A stretch of 64,000 nucleotides of DNA from Mycobacterium sp. 155 (GTDB lineage Bacteria; Actinomycetota; Actinomycetes; Mycobacteriales; Mycobacteriaceae). Both the position numbers and the translations under genes were made by a program. This document shows, in pieces, positions 35,780-46,000 of this stretch. Numbering within the stretch: position 1 is the first letter of the stretch; the number at the start of each line of letters is the position of its first letter. The stretch covers positions 248,001 through 312,000 of the forward strand of contig NZ_KB892705.1 in NCBI RefSeq assembly GCF_000373905.1, written 5' to 3'. The notes beneath the pieces are model-generated. The model had not been told where the DNA came from. It saw nothing but the letters and a program-made list of their open reading frames with translations, and did no database searches.

Positions 35780-36619
35780 TCAGCCGAATTCCAGCAGCGT
35801 CCACGCCGGTCGCACGGAATCCAGCGCGGGCAACCGCTGCACCGACCGCAGCAGGGTATTGATCAGCCGGCCCCGCCCGGCTGGCAGCGGGACGTCGTGC
35901 ACCGCGCGGATACCCGCAACGGTGTTGACCAGATCGGCGGCCTGCGCCGGCGACATGCTGAACGGCATGGGTGGCAGCTTGTACCGCAGCGAGGTCCGCA
36001 TACCGCGACGGGTCCAGGCGGTGAACCAGGCCGGCGGCAGGTCGAACATCATCTGGCCGCCTCCGAACCGTTGCGCGCAGGCAGTAATCAGTGACATTGC
36101 CTCGTCAGGCTGCAGGTACATCAGCAGTCCCTCGGCAGTGATGAACACGCCGGCGGTGGTGTCGACGGGGTCCATCCAGCTGAAGTCCAGCGCCGATTGT
36201 GCGCACACACCGACCCGCCCGGACTCCGGTAACAGCTTGCTGCGCAGCTCGATCATCGGCGGTAGATCGACTGTGAGCCAGCGGAACTCGTGGCCGACGC
36301 CGGCGGTGTCGAGCCGGTAGAAGCTGGTTTGCAAGCCTTCGGCGAGGGCGACGACGGTGGCCTTCGGATGGTCGACCAGGTAGCGGCGGGTAACACCATC
36401 GAAGGCCAGCGCGCGCAAGGCCATGTCCTGGCGCCTGCTGGGGCCGAACTTGGAGAAGTCGAAATCGATCGAGTCGACCAGCTGGATCGCCATCGGATCG
36501 TCGATCAGTGGATCAGCGCGGCGCGCCTCGGTCGCCCGCACCTGCAACGTCAGCAGCGCGGTTTCCGAGACACCGGTCAGCGCACGGCCGTCCACCTTGG
36601 CAACTGGGCTACCCGTCAT
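35780..36619 (-). CDS. SAM-dependent methyltransferase, PPM1/LCMT-like (Omt)
   Basis: A 279-residue class I methyltransferase of the leucine-carboxyl-methyltransferase type common in mycobacteria. Elements are KVDGRALTGVSETALLTLQVRATEARRADPLIDDPMA at the N-terminus, the SAM-binding VVALAEGLQTSFYRLD (a variant of the usual LGAGLDTR), WLTVDLPPMIELR and FITAEGLLMYL. Convergent with the P450 fusion. Equivalent to Rv1153c by position. The small-molecule or protein substrate is unknown. The ATG at 36619 follows the more family-like N-terminus. Confidence 0.85.
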   Translation of the reverse strand: MTGSPVAKVDGRALTGVSETALLTLQVRATEARRADPLIDDPMAIQLVDSIDFDFSKFGPSRRQDMALRALAFDGVTRRYLVDHPKATVVALAEGLQTSFYRLDTAGVGHEFRWLTVDLPPMIELRSKLLPESGRVGVCAQSALDFSWMDPVDTTAGVFITAEGLLMYLQPDEAMSLITACAQRFGGGQMMFDLPPAWFTAWTRRGMRTSLRYKLPPMPFSMSPAQAADLVNTVAGIRAVHDVPLPAGRGRLINTLLRSVQRLPALDSVRPAWTLLEFG

Positions 36620-36644
36620 GGGCACGAATGTAGATCAAATCGCC

Positions 36645-37160
36645 TCAGTGCAGCACCTTGTCCACGGTGCGCAGGTTACGGGTGGTGGTCGACGACTTGT
36701 ACCGCCTCTTGCCCATGGTCTTGCCGACGGTGCTGTCGAGGGTGGCGTTGCGGGCGACCTGCCAGTAGAGCACGCCGTCACCGCGCTGCACCTTCTCCTC
36801 GGGGCCCGGTTCCAGAGCCGCCAGTTCATTGAGCAGCTCGGTGTCGCTGACGAACGTGACATAAGAATGATGGCCTTCGACTTCTCGCTCGAACGGGTAG
36901 TTGGTGGCTATCGCCGCCACGGTGTCGAGGTCGTATACCAGCACCCACGCCTCGTAGCCGAACGTGTCGCGCAGCGTCCGCTCGGCGGCAGTCCGCACAG
37001 CCTTGGCGCTGGATCTGCTGTCCAGCAATACATTTCCACTCGCCAGGATTGTCTTGACGTTGTCGAACCCGGCCTCGGTGAAGGCTTTGGCTACCTCGGC
37101 CATCTTGAGGTTCACCCCGCCGACGTTGACGCCGCGCAGAAAGACCGCATATCGGGGCAT
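36645..37160 (-). CDS. DUF1697 family protein
   Basis: A 171-residue soluble protein with the family start PRYAVFLRGVNVGGVNLKMAEVAKAFTEAGFDNVKTILASGNVLLDS and later VEGHHSYVTFVSDTE and ATLDSTVGKTMGKRRYKSSTTTRNLRTV. This is a complete single DUF1697 domain. Function is unknown, and the fold is a two-layer sandwich repeated twice. Four bases separate it from the esterase gene downstream on the same strand, so they may be cotranscribed. Confidence 0.85.
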   Translation of the reverse strand: MPRYAVFLRGVNVGGVNLKMAEVAKAFTEAGFDNVKTILASGNVLLDSRSSAKAVRTAAERTLRDTFGYEAWVLVYDLDTVAAIATNYPFEREVEGHHSYVTFVSDTELLNELAALEPGPEEKVQRGDGVLYWQVARNATLDSTVGKTMGKRRYKSSTTTRNLRTVDKVLH

Positions 37161-37164
37161 GGGA

Positions 37165-38685
<1,521 letters not shown>

Positions 38686-38702
38686 TTGGCTAGGCTAGCC
38701 CC

Positions 38703-38873
38703 ATGGCGGAGACACCGGAAGAAGACGACACCAAACGTAAGTTCCGGGAGGCGCTGGAACGGAAGAAGGCCAGCTCGGCCGGTGGATCGGCGCACAAAGA
38801 CGGCGGCAACAAGCAGCCCCGGACGCACGGCCCGGTCGAGAACCGCAGGGAGTTCCGCCGCAAGAGCGGTTAA
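38703..38873 (+). CDS. DUF5302 small basic protein (Rv1155A type)
   Basis: A 56-residue hydrophilic, probably disordered protein: it starts MAETPEEDDTKRKFREALERKK, then Gly/Ser/Lys-rich residues, ending VENRREFRRKSG. The FREALERKK and RREFRRK motifs are typical of the family. It follows the F420 protein gene on the same strand and is followed by a hairpin. Function is unknown. Confidence 0.8.
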   Translation: MAETPEEDDTKRKFREALERKKASSAGGSAHKDGGNKQPRTHGPVENRREFRRKSG

Positions 38874-38891
38874 GACGCAGATGGTTAGGGC

Positions 38892-38913
38892 GTGCGAATG
38901 GACCCGTTCGCAC
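38892..38913. terminator. Hairpin between DUF5302 gene and the island
   Basis: Seven-base arms GTGCGAA and TTCGCAC around an eight-base loop, 18 bases after the DUF5302 stop and 40 bases before the end of the minus-strand SagB-like gene. It probably ends transcription from one or both sides. It marks the left edge of the atypical island. Confidence 0.5.
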
Positions 38914-38953
38914 TAAGTGCCAGCCGTTGACTGAATCATGCAACGGGGCTGCG

Positions 38954-39667
38954 TTACCGCGCGATTGCTCGGCTGTGACCAACGGCAATCATGATTGCGA
39001 TTCCATACCAATCAGGTGAAAGTCCCAGCAGGGCAAGTACTTTCGCATCGACGAAGCCACCGAGTACACATGTGTCCAACCCCAGTTCGCTGGCACGCAC
39101 ACGCAGCAGTTGTGTCAGTTGCCCAGCCTCGATCGCAGCGAACCTGATTCCGCGGTGGCCGTACTTGTCGGTTACCCGGCGAAAGTCGATGGCGAGTGCT
39201 ACGAGAGCCGCGTCGGGCCAAGCCCACTGCTCGATGAGGGCATCACCGACATCTGCGGCGGCCACTTGATCGATGGCAACCAAGTGCGCGGTGTCGGTGT
39301 CGGCATACCAGATTTCGGCGTGAGGCGAACGTGGCCGCAGGAGGTAAATATGAACCGGGTACAGCGCCCCAGCCGATCCATAGGCCATTCCCGTCGTTCC
39401 ACGGCATGCCGGTGTGAGGAGCGCGGCCAGTTCCGCGTCGTCGAGCATTCGGCTTGGGTACGCGCGGATCGAGGATAAGACATCCGTCGGATTGGGCGGT
39501 GGAATAACTAGAGTTCGCCCGCCACGAGGCGGGTAGGGGAACCTGCTGGCGGCAAGTCCGGTGGCGTAGTCCGCTACGCGACCCCCGGACCCGGCTATCC
39601 AGTCACCGCGACGCCAATCTGCGATGTAGCTACCCGGCTCAGCCGCCGCTGCTTCTCGATCGATCAA
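38954..39667 (-). CDS. SagB-type dehydrogenase (azoline oxidase-like nitroreductase)
   Basis: An FMN-dependent nitroreductase-fold protein of 237 residues. The SagB-type features are SSIRAYPSRMLDDAELAALL at about residues 65-84 and the flavin/substrate loop GSAGALYPVHIYLL at about 97-110, followed by FAAIEAGQLTQLLRVRASELGL. SagB enzymes oxidise thiazolines/oxazolines in RiPP peptides to azoles. The TTG at 39667 is chosen because it overlaps the stop of the precursor-like gene in TTGA; an ATG at 39766 also exists in frame but would add an Arg-rich, unrelated N-terminus. Last gene of the five-gene operon. Confidence 0.75.
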   Translation of the reverse strand: MIDREAAAAEPGSYIADWRRGDWIAGSGGRVADYATGLAASRFPYPPRGGRTLVIPPPNPTDVLSSIRAYPSRMLDDAELAALLTPACRGTTGMAYGSAGALYPVHIYLLRPRSPHAEIWYADTDTAHLVAIDQVAAADVGDALIEQWAWPDAALVALAIDFRRVTDKYGHRGIRFAAIEAGQLTQLLRVRASELGLDTCVLGGFVDAKVLALLGLSPDWYGIAIMIAVGHSRAIAR

Positions 39668-39819
39668 TGCGATGTGGCGCTGCAGCCTCCGCAGCCCCCA
39701 CAACCGCAGCCGCCTGGGGCCGGTTCGGCCCCCTCGGAACGGGGCGAGCCGAGGTGATCCGCCCATGTGGTGACTCGGATCGACCTGAAGTCGATCGAAG
39801 AATACGAAGTATCGGGCAT
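39664..39819 (-). CDS. Candidate RiPP precursor peptide, Cys/Gly-rich core
   Basis: A 51-residue peptide from ATG at 39819 (an in-frame GTG at 39828 would add three residues). The leader-like part starts MPDTSYSSIDFRSIRVTTWA, and the peptide ends GGCGCGGCGGCSATSH. All four cysteines (38, 40, 43, 46) lie in the last 14 residues, spaced by Gly, and are followed by Ser and Thr: the composition of thiazole/oxazole-modified cores such as microcin B17. The gene sits between an RSH gene and the SagB gene, whose start overlaps its stop. It has no strong ribosome site, so translation may depend on coupling. Confidence 0.7.
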   Translation of the reverse strand: MPDTSYSSIDFRSIRVTTWADHLGSPRSEGAEPAPGGCGCGGCGGCSATSH

Positions 39820-39882
39820 TGGAGTCACGGGCCAGGACTTTACTACGCGGAGTTGTCCGGATCCATCGCCTTGTCGTCTACG

Positions 39883-41157
39883 TCAGCCGGCCTCGTGATT
39901 TGCGGGCAGGCCATCGACAACGAGCGCGGCCGCTTTGCGAGCGTCCCCGATGTAGTTCCAGAGGGTCTGATCCATGGTGTCGATAGACGGTAACACCGGG
40001 TACTCCAACAGTCGTAGTATCGAGAACACCAGCAACGGTCTGTCGAACGGTTGGGTACCTTTCTTCGTATCGATAACCGCGACGAACTGCTTCAATAGCT
40101 TGAGCTTATTGTCGCGAGCTGCCCCAGCAGCATCTCCACAGTGCGACCGAGCGAACGAAAACAGGACCTCATCCAGATCTCCCCAGGTGCGCAGATTCGT
40201 TCGCTGGCACACCTCTAGGCAGATGTCCGTCTCATCGCCGATATGTACCAGCTCTTTCCATCCAGACTCTTGAAATCCTGCCTCATTGCCCAGTCTTCGG
40301 TAGTCCTCTAGAAACCTCTTGTAGTCAGTGAGCGTGGAGCAATACCACAGCAGGTATTCGTCCAAACCAGTGGATGCGTGATTGTCTTCGAACGCGGTCC
40401 TCAGTCTCTTGCGTGCGAGAGAGATCGACAGGCTCAGGTTCCGCATATGATCGCCGAGCAACCTTGAGGTTGACGCCAAACGCAGTAGATCACGTCTGAT
40501 CTCCTTGGGGACGCCCTGTGAAGTCTTGTAGAAGCCTGCATGGGAGACTCTGCTCCAGGCTTCCTCCATGACAGTGTGGATTTGGAGTTCCAGACCGTAC
40601 TTTGCGACGATCTCGGTCTGTTCGGCAGTAAGCTTCGGGCCCGATGATTCAGCCGAGTTTGGCGAAGACCCATCAAACTTGGGGTACACCGCGAGGAACT
40701 CCTGAATCCATCCATTGAGTGGGATCTTGTAATATGTCCCGGCGTAACCCTGGGCGCGACCGACGCCACTATCGTACTCGTCTATTTTGGGCTTGATATC
40801 TCCGACGAGTTTGAAGAGGACCGCCAATTGGCCCTGCACTAATCCAATTTCTTCACTATGAATGACCACTACTCGGCAACCGATGAGGTCTGGTAATTTT
40901 GATAGCGACTCGTAGCGCTCGGCGATTCGCTCCTTGCACGATTCCATGTCCTTGACCCTCGAATAGACGACGGGTACGCCGGGCTCGTAGTTGTCGCCCA
41001 ACTTCGTCTCATAGTCGTTGATGGAACCTACAAGTTCTTTCACCTTCGTGTGAATGCATTGCCGCGCTGTATTGAGGGCCTTTTCGACCGAAGACCATTC
41101 GGCCGCTACCGCGTCCTCAGCCTGCTTGAGGTTGTTGTTATCCGACAAATTCAACAC
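39883..41157 (-). CDS. RelA/SpoT-domain nucleotide synthetase
   Basis: A 424-residue protein with a RelA/SpoT synthetase domain at about residues 20-215 and a C-terminal helical domain of unknown type; no HD hydrolase, TGS or ACT domain. It has YSRVKDMESCKERI (ATP side), DLIGCRVVV with Asp90, and YGLELQIHTVMEEAWSRVSHAGFYK with catalytic Glu190. The canonical GYRSIH loop reads GYAGTYY (137-143), so the acceptor-binding His is Tyr. Such proteins make (p)ppGpp-like alarmones or pyrophosphorylate tRNA as toxins. GTG 41157 abuts AAGGAG; a TTG at 41148 has better spacing. Confidence 0.8.
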   Translation of the reverse strand: MLNLSDNNNLKQAEDAVAAEWSSVEKALNTARQCIHTKVKELVGSINDYETKLGDNYEPGVPVVYSRVKDMESCKERIAERYESLSKLPDLIGCRVVVIHSEEIGLVQGQLAVLFKLVGDIKPKIDEYDSGVGRAQGYAGTYYKIPLNGWIQEFLAVYPKFDGSSPNSAESSGPKLTAEQTEIVAKYGLELQIHTVMEEAWSRVSHAGFYKTSQGVPKEIRRDLLRLASTSRLLGDHMRNLSLSISLARKRLRTAFEDNHASTGLDEYLLWYCSTLTDYKRFLEDYRRLGNEAGFQESGWKELVHIGDETDICLEVCQRTNLRTWGDLDEVLFSFARSHCGDAAGAARDNKLKLLKQFVAVIDTKKGTQPFDRPLLVFSILRLLEYPVLPSIDTMDQTLWNYIGDARKAAALVVDGLPANHEAG

Positions 41158-41176
41158 TCCTTCTTCGGTGAGCTTC

Positions 41177-42127
41177 TCAGATCAGTGGATGTGGTCGGAA
41201 GGTTGACGATCCAGCTGGCCAGAAACTCTTGCGCTCGATTTCACTGGTGACGTAGTAGCCACGAGTGGTGACATCTTCGACGCGAGCGAAGAACATCGGC
41301 CCCAGCTCACCCGCTAATTCGATATGCGCAACGGGTCGGCAAGCAAATGGCTCGGCGTCGACCGCGGCGGCACCCTGCAGCAGTTCGTTATAGGAGGCCA
41401 CCGCATAGTCTCCGGAGACTTTGGACCAGTAGACGGCCCGGTCTTCCACGCTCCCAATTGCTAAGCGTGACGGCGCTGCGTCAGAACGCGAAAGGTGATG
41501 GCGCACCCACGGTCTGGGCTGCAAAATCTCCAATATGCACAATTCCAAGGCTCGTCGCTGGTCTGTATCTCCGTAGTCCCGCACGGTCATTGCTAGTTTT
41601 GGCGCACTGTCGATATCCAGTATCGCGCAGTAAATAAAGTTGTGTGAGGGATCGATCCAGGCTGCAACCTCTGTACCGCGAGGGACGAATGGCGTGGGTG
41701 GGACTGGCAGTGTTTGGCCCATCGCACGGGTATGGAAGCGGTGAACGAAGTGCAGCGTACCCAGGAGTTCGCGCTCTGCGTGGGTAAGTGCCGCAACCAG
41801 GCTCCGATGGACAGCTGAGCCAGTGGTGGTCTTGAGGGCCGCGTCGGGATCCCCCCGATGGATAAGCCGGGCTGTCGCCCGCTCTACTCCCTCGCTGACC
41901 GCGCGGTCGACCACTTCCTGATTGGTCGTTACATCGCTGGCATAGCCGAATGCCGCTTCTTTGTGGCCGTCGGCATCGGAGACCGAGCACCGTGCGATCG
42001 CGGTGTACCACGCGCCATCGGGGGGATCCGATGGCGCGAAATGGACTGACTCGACGGCATAGAAGAAAGTGCGCACGGTATCCAGTCCTATCTTCGATAG
42101 GCTCTTCGTTATCGTCCGACCGCGCAC
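41177..42127 (-). CDS. Divergent YcaO-like protein
   Basis: A 316-residue protein that I read as a degenerate YcaO-domain ATPase. It has AVSEGVERATARL (ExxER present, the upstream Ser of SxxxExxER replaced by Arg), TGSAVHRSLVAALTHAERELLGT (aligning with the second ATP motif helix), CAILDIDSAPKLAMTVRDYG, ALELCILEILQPR (the Gln motif helix) and a Pro-rich C-terminal end RPHPLI. YcaO enzymes cyclise Cys/Ser/Thr side chains onto peptide backbones. The neighbouring SagB-type oxidase and Cys-rich peptide support this reading. The start may be GTG 42127 (overlaps the upstream gene) or GTG 42076. Confidence 0.5.
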   Translation of the reverse strand: MRGRTITKSLSKIGLDTVRTFFYAVESVHFAPSDPPDGAWYTAIARCSVSDADGHKEAAFGYASDVTTNQEVVDRAVSEGVERATARLIHRGDPDAALKTTTGSAVHRSLVAALTHAERELLGTLHFVHRFHTRAMGQTLPVPPTPFVPRGTEVAAWIDPSHNFIYCAILDIDSAPKLAMTVRDYGDTDQRRALELCILEILQPRPWVRHHLSRSDAAPSRLAIGSVEDRAVYWSKVSGDYAVASYNELLQGAAAVDAEPFACRPVAHIELAGELGPMFFARVEDVTTRGYYVTSEIERKSFWPAGSSTFRPHPLI

Positions 42128-42996
42128 GGCTCTTGGTTTTTCCGGCGGTCAGTCCACCACTTGACGCTCCAATAGATGACCAGCGGAACCACGACACGAC
42201 TCTTGCGTGCCGCGCTTATTCGCTCTTGGAGGATCGCCAGCCGCTCCGTGCAAAGAGGATCAGCTTCGGAAGCGGGATCGTATTTTTCGACTTCGTTCTC
42301 GAGCTTCGTTCGGTCCCCTGCGTGACTGAAGGCGGTGACAGCAACCTTGCCGATCGCAGACACGATCGCAATGACGGCCACTGTGCCCAGTGCTGTGGAT
42401 TCGCTTCGGAAGACCGCGCCCTGCTCCACCCAGGCATATGTGCCCACGACGGCGAGGCAGACGAAGCCGGTGACAAACCCCCACAGCCGGCGGGTGTCCC
42501 GCCCGAACTCCAAAGATTCGAGCTGCGCCGCTTTGATCTGGTCGAGATAGTTCGTGGGGGGCGTTGACTTTTCGAAGAACCACGTCGAGGTGTCCTGCCG
42601 CCACCGCTCCGGTAGTTTGGCTCGTTCTTTCTGGAAGCCTTCTTGCCATTGTCCGACGGCGTCGTCCGCTTCCTCGGCGTCGTCCCCTTTTTCGAAGGTG
42701 TATGGCTTTTGGATGTCATAGACGTAGTACTCGAACTCGTTGCGGAGCTGCCTGCCTCGTTCTTTCCATCGATCGCGCGTCCACAGCAGTAGGAAGACGA
42801 CCATCGCCAACACCCACTGCAGCGCGGTCTTGAACCACGAATCGTCACACGTAGTCTGAATGATCGGCACGGCGATAGCCGCAATCAGAACCGCGACATC
42901 CCAGCGGGAGCTTCGGTGGTCGCAGAACAGTGATGCCTGAAGGTACCTCTGCGCGGCCGGCTCGGTCTGGCGGCTCTTCAGCTGAATATCGGTCAT
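42109..42996 (-). CDS. Four-TM membrane protein, S-4TM/SLATT-effector-like
   Basis: A 295-residue membrane protein with two helix pairs: about residues 34-50 and 55-72, then 168-190 and 197-216. They are separated by a charged, Trp-rich helical domain (RDRWKERGRQLRNEFEYYVYDIQK), with a charged region and a last amphipathic helix at the C-terminus. This 2+2 topology and a helical cytoplasmic insert resemble the S-4TM class of predicted pore-forming effectors linked to nucleotide second-messenger systems. First gene of the island operon; GGGAGAGG precedes its ATG. The assignment rests on topology and context rather than a diagnostic motif. Confidence 0.55.
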   Translation of the reverse strand: MTDIQLKSRQTEPAAQRYLQASLFCDHRSSRWDVAVLIAAIAVPIIQTTCDDSWFKTALQWVLAMVVFLLLWTRDRWKERGRQLRNEFEYYVYDIQKPYTFEKGDDAEEADDAVGQWQEGFQKERAKLPERWRQDTSTWFFEKSTPPTNYLDQIKAAQLESLEFGRDTRRLWGFVTGFVCLAVVGTYAWVEQGAVFRSESTALGTVAVIAIVSAIGKVAVTAFSHAGDRTKLENEVEKYDPASEADPLCTERLAILQERISAARKSRVVVPLVIYWSVKWWTDRRKNQEPCAVGR

Positions 42997-43095
42997 ATTG
43001 CCTCTCCCGCGTTAGTAAATCAGAACGACTATTCGGCCGCGACATCATCGTCGAGGTGGACGGCGTGGCTGTGAGGAATACCATCGGAACTCGGG

Positions 43096-46000
43096 ATGTG
43101 TACGACGACGGGCGGTTCGGGATTGGACGGGGCACAACAATTTCGCACGACAGACCGGCAGTTCGCCGATGCAGCTCCCGACCCAGTGATCACCGAGCGC
43201 ATAGAACAACCGGATGCGACTCAACGCGACATCCTACGAACTGTGCTTGCCGGGTATGCCGCCCGTCCTGCACTCGGTGAACGTCCAGTCACCGTCAGCA
43301 TTGACCCCCGTACCGGTCATTCACGCGCCCAACTCAGCTCCCGGTTCATCGAGATCAGCTACGGCGATCTCGGACGGCGCGTGGAGGCGGTCGCAAAGGC
43401 GTTGGCGTGCGATGGGGTATCGCCCGGTGACCGCGTCGCGATGGCGGGTCACAATACAGTCGACTACGTTGTGCTCGACTTGGCCTTGTTGTGGCTGGGC
43501 GTTGTCGTGGTGCCGCTACCGTCCAACACCACACTTGATGATCTTCAAGTGATCGTCGCTGAGACAACGCCCGTGGTGATGGCGTGCAGCATCGACGACG
43601 TGGACAACGTTGTCGCGGTAGCGAAGTCCGCGCAGGGGTTGCGTCGACTACTGCTCTTGGACTATCGCTCGGTAATCGACGGTCACCGCGACACTGCCGA
43701 TGTTGTGCGCGCCCGGTTGGTTGAAGATGTACTTGCGCCGGTCGCGGTCGAACCGGTTGAAGCAGTCGTCAGGCGCGGAAGCTCGGGTGTGCCGCCGCCC
43801 GCAGACCACATAGACGTCGATGACCCACTCCGGCTGTTGCTCTACACATCAGGTAGCACCGGGGTTCCCAAAGGAGTGATGTTCACCGATCGCCTCACGG
43901 TTAACGCATGGCGGCCTTCGACGCGTGCAGCCTGGGGACATCCCCCACAGTTGCCGATGATCACGCTGGCAGCATTGCCGATGAGTCACATTTCAGGTCG
44001 CGGACTGGTTTATAGCACGTTGGGGTGCGGAGGCACCGCATATCTCCCTGCAATGCGTGATCTGTCAACGGTTTTCGACGACCTTGCAATGGTGCGTCCA
44101 ACTCAGCTCGACTTCGTACCGCGGATGTGGGACCTCTTGCTCCACGAATATGACGACAGGGTTGAGCGCCGTATGAGGCATGAATCCGACCGTGACGAAG
44201 TCGGCCGAGAGGTGGCGGCGAGGATCCGCGAGCAGGTGCTGGGCGGCCGATACTTCTCGGCGATGACGGGCTCGGCCGTGATGTCGCCCCAAGCGAAGGC
44301 GCGCATTGAGACGCTCATCGGGCTCCACCTTCAGGAGGGATACGGCACCACCGAAACGGGTGTCATCAGTGTCGACGGTCGCGTCCGCCGACCGCCGGTG
44401 CTGGACTATCAGCTGATCGACGTGCCCGAATTGGGTTATTTTCAAACAGATTTTCCTCACCCACGTGGTGAGCTCGTAGTGAAGTCGAGCGCGGCGTCCC
44501 CCGGCTACTATCGACAGTCGGCACCGATGCGCGACGCACACGGTTACTTCCACACCGGCGATATCGTCGCGGAGATTGCGCCCGATCAGTTGTGTTATCT
44601 CGATCGGCGCAGCAACGTGGTCAAACTGTCGACGGGCGAATTCGTCGCCGTTGCCAAGGTCGAGGCGGCGCTGACCCAAAGCGACATGATCGAGCAAGCC
44701 TATGTGTGTGCGGATGGAGAGCATCCGTACCTGCTGGCAGTGATAGTGCCCTCCGCTCGGGCGCTAAGCGCATACGGCACGGCCGATGTCGGCGCCCTGA
44801 AGTCGGGCATCCGGTCTGCGATCGTGAGCGTCGGTCGCGACTGCGGTTTGCGATCGATGGAGATTCCTCGTGAAATCGTGATCGAGTCGGATCCCTTCAC
44901 AGTCGCGAACGGACTGCTCACCGGTATGGGCAAACTGGTTCGTCCGCGATTGGAACGCCGCTACGCGACCGAATTGCGCCAAATGCATGGCCGCCTCGCC
45001 AATGAGCCTAAACCCTTTGAGGAACAATCAATTCTCGAGACCGTCATGAGTGTCGCGGTAACCATCTTGGGTCTCGACAGCACCGCTAACGTCACGCCGC
45101 AGAGCAGATTCGTCGATTTGGGCGGGGATTCGCTGTCGGCGTTGCGCTTTGCGAAGATGCTGGGTGAGCAGTACGGAATCGAAGTACCAGTCAGCAGTGT
45201 CATTGACCCGACGATGACACTGCGGAGCCTGGCTGGGGTCATCGATAGCCACGGGGATGTAACTACCTCGCAATTGAGCCACGACGCAGTGCATGGATGT
45301 GCCCCTGACATACTTCACGCGGCGGATCTGCGGGTGGAGAAGTTCATCGATCTAGCTGCCGTTGCGGCCCCGACGTCTGTCCGGATAGATAACCGCGTTG
45401 TTTTGCTCACGGGCGCAACTGGTTTCCTGGGGCGTCACCTGACGCTGGCGTGGCTCGAGCGGCTGGCAGTGGAAGGCGGCCAGCTGATCTGTCTCGTGCG
45501 CGGTGACGACGATGCGGCCGCGCGTCGCCGACTTGATGAGGAGTTCGACCGCGGCGATGCGACACCGCGCGAACGTTATCGCCACCTCGCTGAAGCGCGA
45601 TTGACTGTGCTGGCAGGTCGCAAGAACGCCCATTTGCTCGATCTAGACGCGCGAACCTGGCGCATGCTAGCCGAATCAGTTGACCTCATCGTGGATTGTG
45701 CTGCGTTGGTGAACCACGTCCTGCCCTATCGAGAACTGTTCGGTCCAAATGTCGCCGGAACGGCAGAGCTGATCCGGCTCGCGGCAACATCCAGGGTTAA
45801 GGAGTTCGCCTACGTTTCGAGTATCGGCATCGGCGCGAGTGTCCCCTACAGCGCGTTTACGGAGTCAGCCGACATACGCAACATAAGTCCGACGCGTGCC
45901 GTTGACAACGCTTATGCCAGTGGGTATCTGAACAGCAAGTGGGCGAGCGAGGTGCTGTTACGTGATGCTCACGAGTCATACGGTATCCAGGCTTCGATAT

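Noticed and set aside
39767-39898. Plus-strand 42-codon frame after GAGGTGATC, MTRIDLKSIEEYEVSGIG..., ending in a Cys/Ser-containing tail, as an alternative RiPP precursor
   Set aside because: It is antisense to the operon, has only two Cys without the Gly spacing of known cores, and leads into no modification gene. The minus-strand 51-mer fits far better, although the strong ribosome-site match is noted.
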